Of a DNA stretch of 64,000 nt, positions 17,810 to 27,392 are shown one piece after another. The stretch's first letter is position 1. Each line of letters begins with the position of its first letter. This stretch comes from Brucella pseudogrignonensis (GTDB taxonomy: Bacteria > Pseudomonadota > Alphaproteobacteria > Rhizobiales > Rhizobiaceae), in assembly GCF_032190615.1 (NCBI RefSeq), contig NZ_JAVLAT010000001.1, positions 372,001 to 436,000 of the forward strand. Direction: 5' to 3'. A program made the position numbers and the translations under genes. The notes beneath the pieces are model-generated. The model was not told the DNA's origin. It worked only from the letters and a program-made list of their open reading frames with translations, and did no database searches.

Positions 17810-20332
17810 TCATACCTTGTCATCATGTTCTGGCTTGTCTGCTTCCGCAGCCTTTTCTTTTCGCGGCTTTGCAGCACGGGTTACTTCCCTATTCATCAAT
17901 TCCGAAAGCTTTTCAATTTCCGGCATACCCAGCACCAGATCCGTTGAAGAAGAAGCCAGCTGAATCCCTTCCGCATGGAACCGCTCAACAATCTGGAACC
18001 GCAGCTCATTCTTGATACCACCCGTCGATGTAATATCTGCGACATGCGCATAGACATCGAATACGAGCAAGGAATCCGTCATGCTCTGCAGCGCAACAAA
18101 CGGCTCTGGATTTTTCAAAATCGATGGATGGCCGCGAATAATTTCCAACAGCAGACTGTGAACACGGCGCGGCTCATCCGTATAGGCCGCCTGCACATTG
18201 ATATCGATACGACCCAGCTTATTGCGCAACGTCCAGTTGCCGACATTTCCGTTAATCAGTGTCGAATTTGGAACGACAATCGACTGTTTCTGGAAGGTTT
18301 CAACTTCGGTCGCACGGACGCTGATCTTTTTGACAATACCGCTGACTGTTCCCGCTTCCACCCAGTCCCCGACCTTGAACGGACGTTCTGCCAGCAAAAT
18401 AAGCCCAGAAACAAAGTTCTGGACAATATTCTGAAGACCAAAACCAATACCAAGTGAGAGGCCACCAGCGATCAGCGCCAGACTGGATAGATTGAAGCCA
18501 GCAGCAGATACTGCGACCAGCCCGGCGAGTACCAGCCCAACATAACCGATAACAGTGCGTATAGAATTGCGAACGCCCGAATCGACGCGGCCGCGCGCAA
18601 GAACCTTGCTATCCAGCCAGTTTTGGAACCAATGCGTCATCAGATAGACGATGATAAACAGGCCCACGCCAGTCAGAATTCCCATCAGCGATATGGAAAT
18701 ACTGCCAACCTGGAAGCCTGTCATCAAATGATAGAACGTGTTTTTGAGTTCGACCCATTGAAAGCCAAACTGCATCAACACCAGCGGTATGCCGACTAAG
18801 GCAACTGCGAGATTGATAAGAATACCGACAACAAGCCCGAGCTGATCCAGCTTTGCTTCGTCAAAATGGAAGCGATCACGCATCACCCGGCCAATTGGGC
18901 TGGACGCAAAGGCCTGTTCTTCCGAAATCGCACGTCCGGTCAAAAAGCCGAGATACATCGTTACGAGAAATGCGCCGGTGACAACGATCTGTTGCGCCAT
19001 AAAGCGCGCAAGGCCAATGAAGCCCAAGCAGGCCGCAACAATCGGGATGAGACCAAGCAAGATGAGAAAAACGCGGAAGGCTTTCGGCCAAGGGCGAACC
19101 GCCTCTCCGACGTTTCTCTCAATCGGCTTCACGAGCGCTATAATGAGAATAAGCACGCCAATCACAACGGTCGACAGCAGGCTTTTCGCCATAGTCAAAG
19201 ACAATGGTGACGACAGAACCTGGTTAACCTTGCTGAAAAACGAATCCAACCCGTTAATCAGTGCCATACCAGTAATCAACCAAACCAGCGCCCTGCCCGG
19301 ACGCGGCGCAATAGGCACCAACCGCCATGCGGGAGTATAAGGACTGATGCAGGCAAAGGCCAACCGGCTGATAAAGAAGACAATGCCAAGGACAATAAAG
19401 AGCGATTGCAGCAGTGTCCCAATGTCGGGCCTAAGTACGTTAAAATAGTCGAGACAGAAGTAGGTCGTAGCTAGGAAAACGGCGACCGCGCCCGAAGGGA
19501 TCGCCGTTGACCAGAAGGCAACCGACAAACGGCTGAGATAGGAAGGCGCTTCGTTGGTGACATCTCGTTCGTAAAGCGATCCCAAAACCCGTCGAGCACC
19601 GAGCTGAATAACCAGAGCAGCAACAACCGCAAAGAAAGCTGCAGCCAGAAATGAGTTCAGCTTGAAGGTGAAAACGAACCGCCACCATGATTTCACGATA
19701 CTCCACAGTGAAACCATCTGATTGCTCGCGGCGGCGGTCACTTCCGAACCAAGCGTAAGATCAAGGTTCACACGTTGCGACAAAGTTTGTGCAAACAGAT
19801 CACGGCGCATATTGCCGATTTTTGCAGCCATCTGATTGACCGCAAGTGATGCATCTTCTGTTTCGCCAATAACAGCATTGATTTCGGCTTTTTCAGCGAT
19901 CAGCCGTGCGCGCTCTTCAGCAACAATTGCTGGTTCCGCTGCCTGATCACCGGAAGGCGCTGCCCCCAACTGTTCCAGCCGTGTATTGATCTCCGTCAGG
20001 CGTGGACGAAAAGCAACGCCAGCATCAAGCAGCTTCTTGGAAAGTCCATCGAGCTGCAGCTTGAAATTAGCAAGAGCTTCATCGTTTGTTACAGATTTCT
20101 GCAACTGATCACTGATCGTTTTCGTCTGCTGCTTGAGATCGTTGATAACCGGTTTTTGCTGCTGCACAACATCAGAGACGGGTGTGTTATTTTCAACAAC
20201 AGCTTTTTGTTCAGGTGCCAACTGTTGAGCAGCTACGGGAGCTTGCGGCTTTGACACTTTGGGATCTTGCGCATTTGATTGCCCCATCGCGGCCAGCGAA
20301 AAAGCCAGAGCAAATGCAACTGCACGGAACAT
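17810..20332 (-). CDS. Large MscS-family mechanosensitive channel (DUF3772 type)
   Basis: An 840-residue protein from ATG 20332 (a TTG at 20347 adds five residues) with a signal peptide ending SNAQD, a periplasmic coiled region with proline/glutamine (residues 25-170; DUF3772-like), about ten membrane helices and a C-terminal MscS domain. The pore/beta region reads SLALIAGGLSLGIGFGLQN, then FVSGLILLAERPFKVGDWVEAG and VVPNSTLINGNVGNWT. The role is release of solutes on hypo-osmotic shock, like MscK/YbdG relatives. The charged tail is rich in lysine and glutamate. It stands alone. Confidence 0.9.
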   Translation of the reverse strand: MFRAVAFALAFSLAAMGQSNAQDPKVSKPQAPVAAQQLAPEQKAVVENNTPVSDVVQQQKPVINDLKQQTKTISDQLQKSVTNDEALANFKLQLDGLSKKLLDAGVAFRPRLTEINTRLEQLGAAPSGDQAAEPAIVAEERARLIAEKAEINAVIGETEDASLAVNQMAAKIGNMRRDLFAQTLSQRVNLDLTLGSEVTAAASNQMVSLWSIVKSWWRFVFTFKLNSFLAAAFFAVVAALVIQLGARRVLGSLYERDVTNEAPSYLSRLSVAFWSTAIPSGAVAVFLATTYFCLDYFNVLRPDIGTLLQSLFIVLGIVFFISRLAFACISPYTPAWRLVPIAPRPGRALVWLITGMALINGLDSFFSKVNQVLSSPLSLTMAKSLLSTVVIGVLILIIALVKPIERNVGEAVRPWPKAFRVFLILLGLIPIVAACLGFIGLARFMAQQIVVTGAFLVTMYLGFLTGRAISEEQAFASSPIGRVMRDRFHFDEAKLDQLGLVVGILINLAVALVGIPLVLMQFGFQWVELKNTFYHLMTGFQVGSISISLMGILTGVGLFIIVYLMTHWFQNWLDSKVLARGRVDSGVRNSIRTVIGYVGLVLAGLVAVSAAGFNLSSLALIAGGLSLGIGFGLQNIVQNFVSGLILLAERPFKVGDWVEAGTVSGIVKKISVRATEVETFQKQSIVVPNSTLINGNVGNWTLRNKLGRIDINVQAAYTDEPRRVHSLLLEIIRGHPSILKNPEPFVALQSMTDSLLVFDVYAHVADITSTGGIKNELRFQIVERFHAEGIQLASSSTDLVLGMPEIEKLSELMNREVTRAAKPRKEKAAEADKPEHDDKV

Positions 20333-20347
20333 CGATAAATATGTCAA

Positions 20348-20677
20348 TTTGAACTCTGCCGGTTTCTCGATCTGCTTTTGAACATACAGCGCATGATAAC
20401 AGAAGCAATACTATGGCAGGCTCGATACCAAAATGAGCTTTTGATTTTATTCAGTGATTTCAATGCATGATCAGCCCCATACAGAAAACGATTCCCTTTT
20501 TTGAATCGATGCTGTAGGTGTCATCGCTAAGCCTTGGTAAAAATACGATGTTTTTGAATCGGGCATTGCATAAAATCGAATAAACAGAACGGTTTAGCTA
20601 TAGGCAAAATCATTCTGAAACTGGCTTCTTTCTGCGGAAAGGCTGTCGAAGAAAGTTCGGGAATTTTGATTAAAGGC
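20348..20677. other. Intergenic region without a recognisable gene
   Basis: Divergent promoter region between the MscS-type gene and the small membrane protein. I see AT-rich stretches and no convincing reading frame, hairpin-terminator or repeat. Confidence 0.5.
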
Positions 20678-21097
20678 ATGAACAACGCAGATCAGCGTCC
20701 TGATCGTTCTCATCAGCATGGTTTCATGCTTGTTGTGACGTGCGTTCTGTCGTTCGCCGCTTTTCTGTTCGCAATTGACCTTTCTGCACTCGGCGGCGAA
20801 GCGAGCCGTTCGCCCCCCGGAAAAATGGCTGCGCAGCAGGTCGATAACGCACCTGCACTTCCCCCACGTCAGCAATCCACACCGGCAACCCAGCCGATGC
20901 GTGCTGTCCTGACAGATGCGATTGCAGCTAAAATTAAGGCAGCTTATCCTCACGGGAATGGCGATGGGATCGCAACTCTCGCCAGCGAGATTGTCGTTTA
21001 CGACGGGCAGCCCGTCCAAACCGCCCAAAACCCACATTTTTTGAGGCTTTCGCAAAGCAGTTTTGTTTCTGCACGCGCTCCGCCAGCGATGGCGTGA
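20678..21097 (+). CDS. Small predicted membrane-anchored protein, unknown function
   Basis: A 139-residue frame from ATG 20678 (AAAGG just before). Residues about 14-37 form one hydrophobic helix (GFMLVVTCVLSFAAFLFAI) and the rest is proline/alanine/glutamine-rich and probably periplasmic. No family is recognised. A 153-residue frame runs antisense through the same DNA, but it is cysteine- and arginine-rich like a shadow frame. The plus-strand frame sits 110 bp upstream of secDF on the same strand. Moderate confidence only that it is real. Confidence 0.5.
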   Translation: MNNADQRPDRSHQHGFMLVVTCVLSFAAFLFAIDLSALGGEASRSPPGKMAAQQVDNAPALPPRQQSTPATQPMRAVLTDAIAAKIKAAYPHGNGDGIATLASEIVVYDGQPVQTAQNPHFLRLSQSSFVSARAPPAMA

Positions 21098-21209
21098 AAC
21101 CTTCTTTTGAAGGCGGCTTCGGCCAACCCTGAATCTATTACGAAAAAATGTGCGATAAGCCTTTGTTTTAATACAAACTTATAGCACTCAATATCCGGAA
21201 TTTAGACTT

Positions 21210-23747
21210 ATGCGTACTTCTAAATGGGTCGCAGTGCTTTATGGACTGATCGTTCTGATCGGTATCATCATTGCCTTGCCCAATTTTTTCACAAAAACAC
21301 AACTCGAAGCAATGCCTTCGTGGTTCCCAAAACGACAGGTTACACTGGGTCTTGATCTGAGTGGCGGCTCCTACCTCGTTCTCGAAGTGGATGCAGCGAG
21401 CCTCAAGAGTGACCGTATGCGCGCGCTGCTTGATGATGCGCGTGGAAAGCTGCGTGCTGAACGCATTCAGCCTCAATCCATCCGTGCTGTTGGCGACTCT
21501 GTCATCGTGACAATCCCGGATGCCGATCAGCGCGCGAAGGCCGATACAGCTCTTAAAACTCTGATCTCTCAGGTTAACACGACTGGCTTTGGCACGGCGA
21601 TCAACGACATTGATGTAACCAGCAGTGACAATCAGATCCGTCTGACGCTAACACAGGCTGGCTTTACATACCGCCTTGATGCGGCTCTCCAGCAGAGCCT
21701 TGAAATTATCCGTCAGCGTGTGGATCAGGTCGGTGTGGCCGAACCATCGATCCAGCGCGTAGGCTCTGACCGTATCGTTGTTCAGCTTCCAGGTCTTCAA
21801 GACCCAGCACATCTTCGCCAGCTGCTGGGCAGCACCGCGAAGATGAGCTTCCACATGGTCGCAGACGTAAATCCGAATGACCCACCACCTCCCGGTGTCA
21901 GCATCCTGCCGGATTCTAAAGACCCAAACATCAAATATCCTGTTGAAGATCAGATCGCGCTTTCAGGCGAACGCCTGACCGATGCGCGTGCAGGATTCGA
22001 TCAACGCACCAACGAGCCAATCGTTTCGTTTCGCTTCGATAGCCTTGGCGCGCGTCAGTTCGCAGATATTACAACCAAAAATACAGGCCGCCCGTTCGCC
22101 ATCGTGCTCGACGGCAAAGTCCTGACTGCGCCACGTATCAATGAACCGATCACAGGCGGCTCTGGTCAGATCACCGGCAGCTTCACGGTTCAGGATAGTG
22201 TTGTACTTTCTGCACTGCTCCGCGCTGGTGCCTTGCCTGCTCCGCTGACAGTTATCGAAGAGCGCACCGTCGGTCCTGACCTTGGCGGCGACGCTATTAA
22301 GATGGGTCTGATCACCGGTATCGCAGGGTTTATCCTCGTCGCGGTCTTTATCCAGCTGCTTTATGGCGTCTGGGGTCTTATTGCGAACGTAGCGCTTCTG
22401 CTCCATACCGTCCTCACCTTCTCAGCCCTCAGTCTTATCGGAGCAACGCTAACATTGCCCGGTATTGCAGGTATTATTCTGGGTATCGGTATCGCGGTTG
22501 ACGCGAATATTTTGATCAACGAGCGTATTCGAGAAGAAACCCGCAAAGGCCTTGGCGCTATGGCGGCGCTCGATAAAGGCTTCCATGCAGCTTTTGCTAC
22601 GATTGTCGACTCGAACGTCACCTCGCTGATTTCGACACTCCTGCTCTTCATGTTTGGCACTGGCCCTGTACGCGGCTTTGCTGTCGCCATGATGCTCGGT
22701 ATCGTCATTTCGATGTTTACTGACGTCACACTCGTTCGCATGGCGATGGCTTGGTATGTCCGCAAGCGCAAATTGAAGATACTTGAAATCAAGCCATTTA
22801 TGAGGATCGCTCCGGAAAATCCAAATTTCCGCTTCATGAATGCGCGCTACCTTGGTATCGCAACCTCTATTGTGTTGTCGCTCGCTTCAATCGGCTTGTT
22901 CTTTAAGCCGGGTCTGAATTATGGCATCGACTTCAAAGGCGGTATTCAGGCTGAAATAACCACATCACAACCAGCAGATCTCGCGCAATTGCGTGAAAAA
23001 CTCGGTGCCTTGGGACTGGGTGAAGTTGCCCTTCAGTCAGCTGGTAGTCCGAACGACGTGCTGATCCGCATTCAGCGACAAGATGGCGGCGAAGAAGCAC
23101 AGACCGTTGCAGTTAACAAAATGCGTGAGGCAATTGCGGCAATCGATGCTGGCGCAAAAATCGAGCGTACCGAAGTTGTTGGCCCGAAAGTCTCCGGCGA
23201 ACTCGCGCGTTCAGGCTTCATCGCAGTCTTGTTATCAGCTCTCGGTATGCTGATCTATCTTTGGTGGCGATTTGAGTGGTTCTTCGCAGTTGGCGCGATT
23301 ATCACGCTCGTTCTCGATACAACCAAGATGGTAGGCTTCTTTGCGCTCCTACAGCTCGACTTTAACCTGACGGCTATTGCAGCACTGCTGACAGCCATTG
23401 GTTACTCAGTAAACGATAAGGTTGTGGTTTATGACCGCATGCGTGAAAACATGCGTCTTTATAAGTCGAAGCCGCTGCGCGAGATCGTGGATATGAGTAT
23501 CAATCAGGTTCTCATCCGCTGTATCTATACCTCTGTGACGACGTTCCTCTGCTTGCTGCCAATGGCAATCTGGGGCGGAAGCGCGGTGCATAATTTTGCC
23601 GTGCCAATGCTGTTCGGTATCTTTATCGCAACAACCTCGTCGATCTTCATTGCAGCACCGATCCTGCTTCTGCTGGGCAACTGGTGGCAGCGTCGTCAGG
23701 AAGCGCATCAGGCTGTTCTTGAAAACGGCACTTCACCACAGAAGTAA
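21210..23747 (+). CDS. secDF: Protein translocase subunit SecDF (fused)
   Basis: Proton-driven accessory subunit of the Sec translocon, SecD and SecF fused in one 845-residue chain, as in many alphaproteobacteria. The SecD half has the first helix, GLDLSGGSYLVLEVD (near residue 46), the large P1 periplasmic domain and the export domain helices (IVGLILGIGIAVDANILI-like segment near 430). The SecF half begins near residue 545 with GIDFKGG and ends with the second RND-type helix bundle. A perfect 11-bp hairpin follows the stop. Confidence 0.96.
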   Translation: MRTSKWVAVLYGLIVLIGIIIALPNFFTKTQLEAMPSWFPKRQVTLGLDLSGGSYLVLEVDAASLKSDRMRALLDDARGKLRAERIQPQSIRAVGDSVIVTIPDADQRAKADTALKTLISQVNTTGFGTAINDIDVTSSDNQIRLTLTQAGFTYRLDAALQQSLEIIRQRVDQVGVAEPSIQRVGSDRIVVQLPGLQDPAHLRQLLGSTAKMSFHMVADVNPNDPPPPGVSILPDSKDPNIKYPVEDQIALSGERLTDARAGFDQRTNEPIVSFRFDSLGARQFADITTKNTGRPFAIVLDGKVLTAPRINEPITGGSGQITGSFTVQDSVVLSALLRAGALPAPLTVIEERTVGPDLGGDAIKMGLITGIAGFILVAVFIQLLYGVWGLIANVALLLHTVLTFSALSLIGATLTLPGIAGIILGIGIAVDANILINERIREETRKGLGAMAALDKGFHAAFATIVDSNVTSLISTLLLFMFGTGPVRGFAVAMMLGIVISMFTDVTLVRMAMAWYVRKRKLKILEIKPFMRIAPENPNFRFMNARYLGIATSIVLSLASIGLFFKPGLNYGIDFKGGIQAEITTSQPADLAQLREKLGALGLGEVALQSAGSPNDVLIRIQRQDGGEEAQTVAVNKMREAIAAIDAGAKIERTEVVGPKVSGELARSGFIAVLLSALGMLIYLWWRFEWFFAVGAIITLVLDTTKMVGFFALLQLDFNLTAIAALLTAIGYSVNDKVVVYDRMRENMRLYKSKPLREIVDMSINQVLIRCIYTSVTTFLCLLPMAIWGGSAVHNFAVPMLFGIFIATTSSIFIAAPILLLLGNWWQRRQEAHQAVLENGTSPQK

Positions 23748-23754
23748 ACTCATG

Positions 23755-23786
23755 GCCGGGCATGGTTTTCGCCATGCCCGGCTTCT
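23755..23786 (+). terminator. Stem-loop after secDF
   Basis: GCCGGGCATGG and CCATGCCCGGC pair perfectly around TTTTCG; the following T run is weak (TTCTCC). Confidence 0.6.
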
Positions 23787-23827
23787 CCCATAAAACTTTG
23801 CATGATTGAAATCGGGAAGGCCCCGCT

Positions 23828-25609
23828 ATGCCCCATGACACGCCTCTGATTGCGACAATCGTCGTTGGCCTGTGTCTGGCATTCATCTTCGGCACTATCG
23901 CCACCCGACTAAAAATCTCTCCCCTTGTTGGCTATCTCCTCGCAGGTGTCATTGCTGGTCCGCATACACCGGGTTTCGTTGCAGATCAGGATCTGATCCT
24001 TCAGCTGGCCGAAATCGGCGTTATTCTGCTGATGTTCGGCGTCGGCCTGCACTTCTCTCTCAAAGACCTTCTCTCCGTTAAAGCTATCGCTGTCCCCGGC
24101 GCACTGGCGCAGATTGCGACAGCCGCAGCACTCGGCACAGCGCTTGGCTTAGCGCTCGGCTGGGATGTAAAAGCCGGCCTGGTTTTTGGTCTCGCGCTTT
24201 CGACGGCAAGTACCGTCGTCCTCCTGCGCGCAATGCAGGATATGCGCCTCATTGATACAGAGCGCGGCCGCATTGCGATTGGCTGGCTGATAGTGGAAGA
24301 TCTCGCTATGGTCATGGCACTGGTGCTCCTACCCGCACTAGCCAGTGTTAGCACTGATATCGGTCAAACTACAATGAACGACCCAATCGCCAACTGGCTT
24401 GGCCTCGGGGTTGGCGGCATTATTCTTCTGACGATTGCCAAAGTCGTCGTCTTCATAGCACTCATGCTGGTTGTGGGACGCAAGGTCATTCCATGGCTTT
24501 TGAATGTCATCGTTCAAACCGGCTCGCGCGAATTGTTCCGCTTAGGCGTTTTGGCGATTGCCCTTGGCGTTGCCTTTGGTGCAGCGCATCTTTTTGGCGT
24601 CTCCTTCGCGCTCGGTGCGTTCTTTGCTGGCATGGTGATGAGTGAATCTGAACTCAGCCATCGCGCCGCAGAAGAATCTCTGCCGCTACGTGATGCTTTC
24701 GCAGTTCTCTTCTTCATATCCGTGGGCATGTTGTTTGATCCGATGAGCCTCATCCGTGATCCCCTGCCCCTCATTGCAACGCTTGCCATCATCCTCGTGG
24801 GCAAGTCGGTTGCCGCATTCTTTATCGTTCGCGCATTCAAACGTCCTGTCGGAACAGCACTCACCATTTCTGCAAGCCTAGCGCAGATCGGAGAATTCTC
24901 GTTCATTCTTGCGGGGCTCGGCGTTGGGCTCAATTTACTGCCACCAGAAGGACGCGACCTGATCCTTGCAGGCGCAATCCTATCGATCTTCCTCAATCCG
25001 GTTATGTTCATAGCCGCAGACCGTCTGCGACCACGGATCGAAAAACGCCTTGGCATTCAGCCATCCGATAGCGATAGCACGGAGGCAGACGTCAGCATTT
25101 CTGAGCCTGCACGGCTACCGCAGAGTAAGCTGAGGGATCATACAGTGATTGTCGGATATGGTCAGATTGGCCGTCGCGTGGCAGCAAGTCTTCAGGAAAA
25201 TAACATTCCGTTCCTTGTTGTCGAAGATTCGCCAAAGATTTATTTCAGATTGAAAGAAATCGGCATTGAAGCTATTGCGGGGAACGGCTCGGATGCTGAA
25301 ATATGGGAGACGGCGAATCCATCTTTTGCCCAAAATGTTGTGATTGCAATTCCGAACGCTTTCGAGGCAGGACGCATCACAAGTCTTGCAAGGCAGGCGA
25401 ACCCAAATGTGCGCATTGTTGTGCGTGCCTGTTCGCAAGCCGAAGCTCAATATCTGCATGATCTAGGTGCAGACTCTGTCATTCTCGGCGAAGCAGAAAT
25501 CGCCGCAGCAATGGAGAAGGCGATAAAGAAGGAACAACGGATTACGAGCGTTTCCACGATAAACGCAAAGTCCGGGGCGCATGACAAAGGGGAATTGAAT
25601 GCGAATTGA
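23828..25609 (+). CDS. Kef/YbaL-type monovalent cation:proton antiporter (CPA2) with TrkA-N domain
   Basis: A 593-residue protein: about 12 membrane helices of the Na+/H+ exchanger fold (residues 5-400), then a cytosolic TrkA-N/RCK domain starting VIVGYGQIGRRVAASL near residue 440. Features of the family include ASTVVLLRAM and WLIVEDLAMV in the core. The NAD-binding GxGxxG of the RCK domain is intact, so nucleotide gating is likely. It resembles E. coli YbaL/KefB/KefC; ion and regulator are not determinable here. The next gene starts 18 bp downstream and is probably cotranscribed. Confidence 0.9.
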   Translation: MPHDTPLIATIVVGLCLAFIFGTIATRLKISPLVGYLLAGVIAGPHTPGFVADQDLILQLAEIGVILLMFGVGLHFSLKDLLSVKAIAVPGALAQIATAAALGTALGLALGWDVKAGLVFGLALSTASTVVLLRAMQDMRLIDTERGRIAIGWLIVEDLAMVMALVLLPALASVSTDIGQTTMNDPIANWLGLGVGGIILLTIAKVVVFIALMLVVGRKVIPWLLNVIVQTGSRELFRLGVLAIALGVAFGAAHLFGVSFALGAFFAGMVMSESELSHRAAEESLPLRDAFAVLFFISVGMLFDPMSLIRDPLPLIATLAIILVGKSVAAFFIVRAFKRPVGTALTISASLAQIGEFSFILAGLGVGLNLLPPEGRDLILAGAILSIFLNPVMFIAADRLRPRIEKRLGIQPSDSDSTEADVSISEPARLPQSKLRDHTVIVGYGQIGRRVAASLQENNIPFLVVEDSPKIYFRLKEIGIEAIAGNGSDAEIWETANPSFAQNVVIAIPNAFEAGRITSLARQANPNVRIVVRACSQAEAQYLHDLGADSVILGEAEIAAAMEKAIKKEQRITSVSTINAKSGAHDKGELNAN

Positions 25610-25627
25610 AGGTGCGGTGGCCAGTTA

Positions 25628-26575
25628 ATGAAATTCAAGGATTATATTTGGCCGATCATTGGCCTTTGTGCAGTCGCTATATCTGTTTGGCTTCTCTATC
25701 GGGAACTGCGTAGCATTTCTCTCGACGACGTTCTGGATAGTCTTTACGCAATTCGCGCACATCACTGGCTTTTGTCTGCCGCAGCTGCCCTTCTCGCCTA
25801 TAGCTCGCTCGCTGGATATGATCGCATCGCACTTCTTCACCTGCGTCGGAAAATATCCTGGCTTTTCATCGCCCTTTGCTCGTTCACAACCTATGCCTTG
25901 TCACACAATATCGGTGCATCGGTCGTATCAGGTGCTGTGGTTCGTTACCGTGCATATTCCTCACAGGGCATGCCCGGCAGCGAAATTGCCGTCCTGATTG
26001 CCTTCTGTTCCTTCACGTTTATTCTGGGCGTGATCATCACTTCGAGTATCGTTCTGCTTCTGGAACCGCATATTCTGATGCGCTTCAATGAAGAACTCAC
26101 ACCGACCATTTCGATCATTATTGCTTTGGCTATGCTGGCGTTTGTCTTGCTTTATGTCTTTGGCAGCTGGCTACAGCTTCGTCCTTTGCAGATTGGCAAG
26201 TTTCGGCTGGAATATCCGCGTCTGCCTGTCGTGACACAGCAGCTTATCGTCGCTCCACTGGAACTGATTGGTGCGGCTGGCATCATCTATTTCGCTCTGC
26301 CGGAAGCTGGAAATCCGGGCTTCCTGATCATTCTTGGCATCTTTCTGGTGTCATTCTCAGCAGCGCTTATTTCGCACGCACCCGGCGGCCTCGGTGTGCT
26401 TGAACTCGTGTTTCTCACTGGCTTGCCGGACATGAACCCAGCTGATGTTCTGGCGGCTCTCATCGTGTTCCGCCTGCTCTATCTTCTCATTCCATTTGCA
26501 ATGTCGTTGATTGTCGTACTCGTTTTCGAGAAATCGCAATTCGTGCTTCGCTGGAACGATAAGCAAAAGAAATAG
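25628..26575 (+). CDS. UPF0104 / lysylphosphatidylglycerol-synthase-like membrane protein
   Basis: A 315-residue membrane protein with about eight helices and the UPF0104 (YbhN) pattern, for example YALSHNIGASVVSGAVVRYRAY and ISHAPGGLGVLELVFL. It corresponds to the flippase-like membrane half of MprF proteins without the catalytic half. It follows the antiporter by 18 bp, which suggests an operon. Physiological role unknown. Confidence 0.82.
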   Translation: MKFKDYIWPIIGLCAVAISVWLLYRELRSISLDDVLDSLYAIRAHHWLLSAAAALLAYSSLAGYDRIALLHLRRKISWLFIALCSFTTYALSHNIGASVVSGAVVRYRAYSSQGMPGSEIAVLIAFCSFTFILGVIITSSIVLLLEPHILMRFNEELTPTISIIIALAMLAFVLLYVFGSWLQLRPLQIGKFRLEYPRLPVVTQQLIVAPLELIGAAGIIYFALPEAGNPGFLIILGIFLVSFSAALISHAPGGLGVLELVFLTGLPDMNPADVLAALIVFRLLYLLIPFAMSLIVVLVFEKSQFVLRWNDKQKK

Positions 26576-26581
26576 GATTGC

Positions 26582-26614
26582 AGAGGCGGGATTATTTTTT
26601 ACATTCCCGCCTCT
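26582..26614 (+). terminator. Stem-loop after the UPF0104 gene
   Basis: AGAGGCGGGA and TCCCGCCTCT form a perfect 10-bp stem with a 13-base AT-rich loop. The T run is weak. Confidence 0.6.
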
Positions 26615-26735
26615 AATTGAATTTATTTTCCTTAAAATGGTATGAAATAGCCCTTATCTTGGAAATTGCTTCGCAAAACCTCCCAATGTAGAGCAAAAAC
26701 AGCCTCCCAAGGCATTTTCCAAGAGGAACTAACGC

Positions 26736-27299
26736 ATGCCTGCGACATTGATCATCCCCGGTTACAAGGGATCGGAAGCAGGCCACTGGCAGCGCCAATG
26801 GTTGCATGACGATCCGTCAGCAGTGCTCGTCGAACAAGACGACTGGCACTATCCGGTGCTATCCGACTGGATGCACGCGCTCGAAGCCAAACTCGCCGAA
26901 AATCCCGGCGCAGTTTTGGTTGCCCATAGTCTTGGTTGTATTCTTGTTTCGCATCTCGCAAGTCGTCCGGCTGCGGCGCATGTTGCGGGTGCGCTTCTGG
27001 TCGCTCCGGCAGACGTGGAAACCATGTCGCGCCGCGACAGTCGCTTTGCGAGCTTCGCACCTTTACCGCGTCATGAACTGGCGTTTCCGTCGATTGTCGT
27101 CGCCAGCCGCGATGACGAATATATGAGCTTTGCCAAGGCCGAAGCTATCGCCAATGTCTGGGGTTCAGGCTTTGTTGATATTGGCCATGCAGGACATATC
27201 AATGTAGCCAGCGGCTTCACGCATTGGCCGGAAGGCGCAATCCTCGCCTCGTCGCTACAAAGAGAACCAATAACACACACGCTCTCCCAAGCAGCGTGA
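26736..27299 (+). CDS. RBBP9/YdeN-family alpha/beta hydrolase
   Basis: A 187-residue hydrolase with the family start LIIPGYKGSEAGHWQRQW, a nucleophile elbow VAHSLGCIL (Ser near residue 65), an aspartate in VASRDDEYMSF and the catalytic histidine in IGHAGHINVASG near residue 150. It is a small serine hydrolase of unknown substrate. GAGGAA precedes the ATG. A strong terminator follows; it is monocistronic. Confidence 0.88.
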   Translation: MPATLIIPGYKGSEAGHWQRQWLHDDPSAVLVEQDDWHYPVLSDWMHALEAKLAENPGAVLVAHSLGCILVSHLASRPAAAHVAGALLVAPADVETMSRRDSRFASFAPLPRHELAFPSIVVASRDDEYMSFAKAEAIANVWGSGFVDIGHAGHINVASGFTHWPEGAILASSLQREPITHTLSQAA

Positions 27300-27304
27300 C
27301 CGCA

Positions 27305-27342
27305 AACCGCCCGCTTTCTCGAAGTCGGGCGGTTTCATTTTT
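27305..27342 (+). terminator. Intrinsic terminator after the hydrolase
   Basis: ACCGCCCG and CGGGCGGT form an 8-bp stem followed by TTCATTTTTC. Confidence 0.8.
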
Positions 27343-27345
27343 CAT

Positions 27346-27392
27346 AAGCGCATCTTCGCCAAAAACCGCTTAAAACTTTTCGGGATGCGCTT
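27346..27392. repeat. Short palindromic intergenic repeat at the cysW 3' end
   Basis: AAGCGCAT and ATGCGCTT are perfect 8-bp arms, with inner CCAAAA and TTTTCGGG segments. The right arm ends at the cysW stop codon, so it may act as the end of the sulfate operon transcript. Confidence 0.6.

Noticed and set aside
20594..21055. 153-residue minus-strand frame opposite the small membrane protein
   Set aside because: Cysteine/arginine-rich composition typical of antisense frames; the plus-strand frame has a membrane helix and a start signal.
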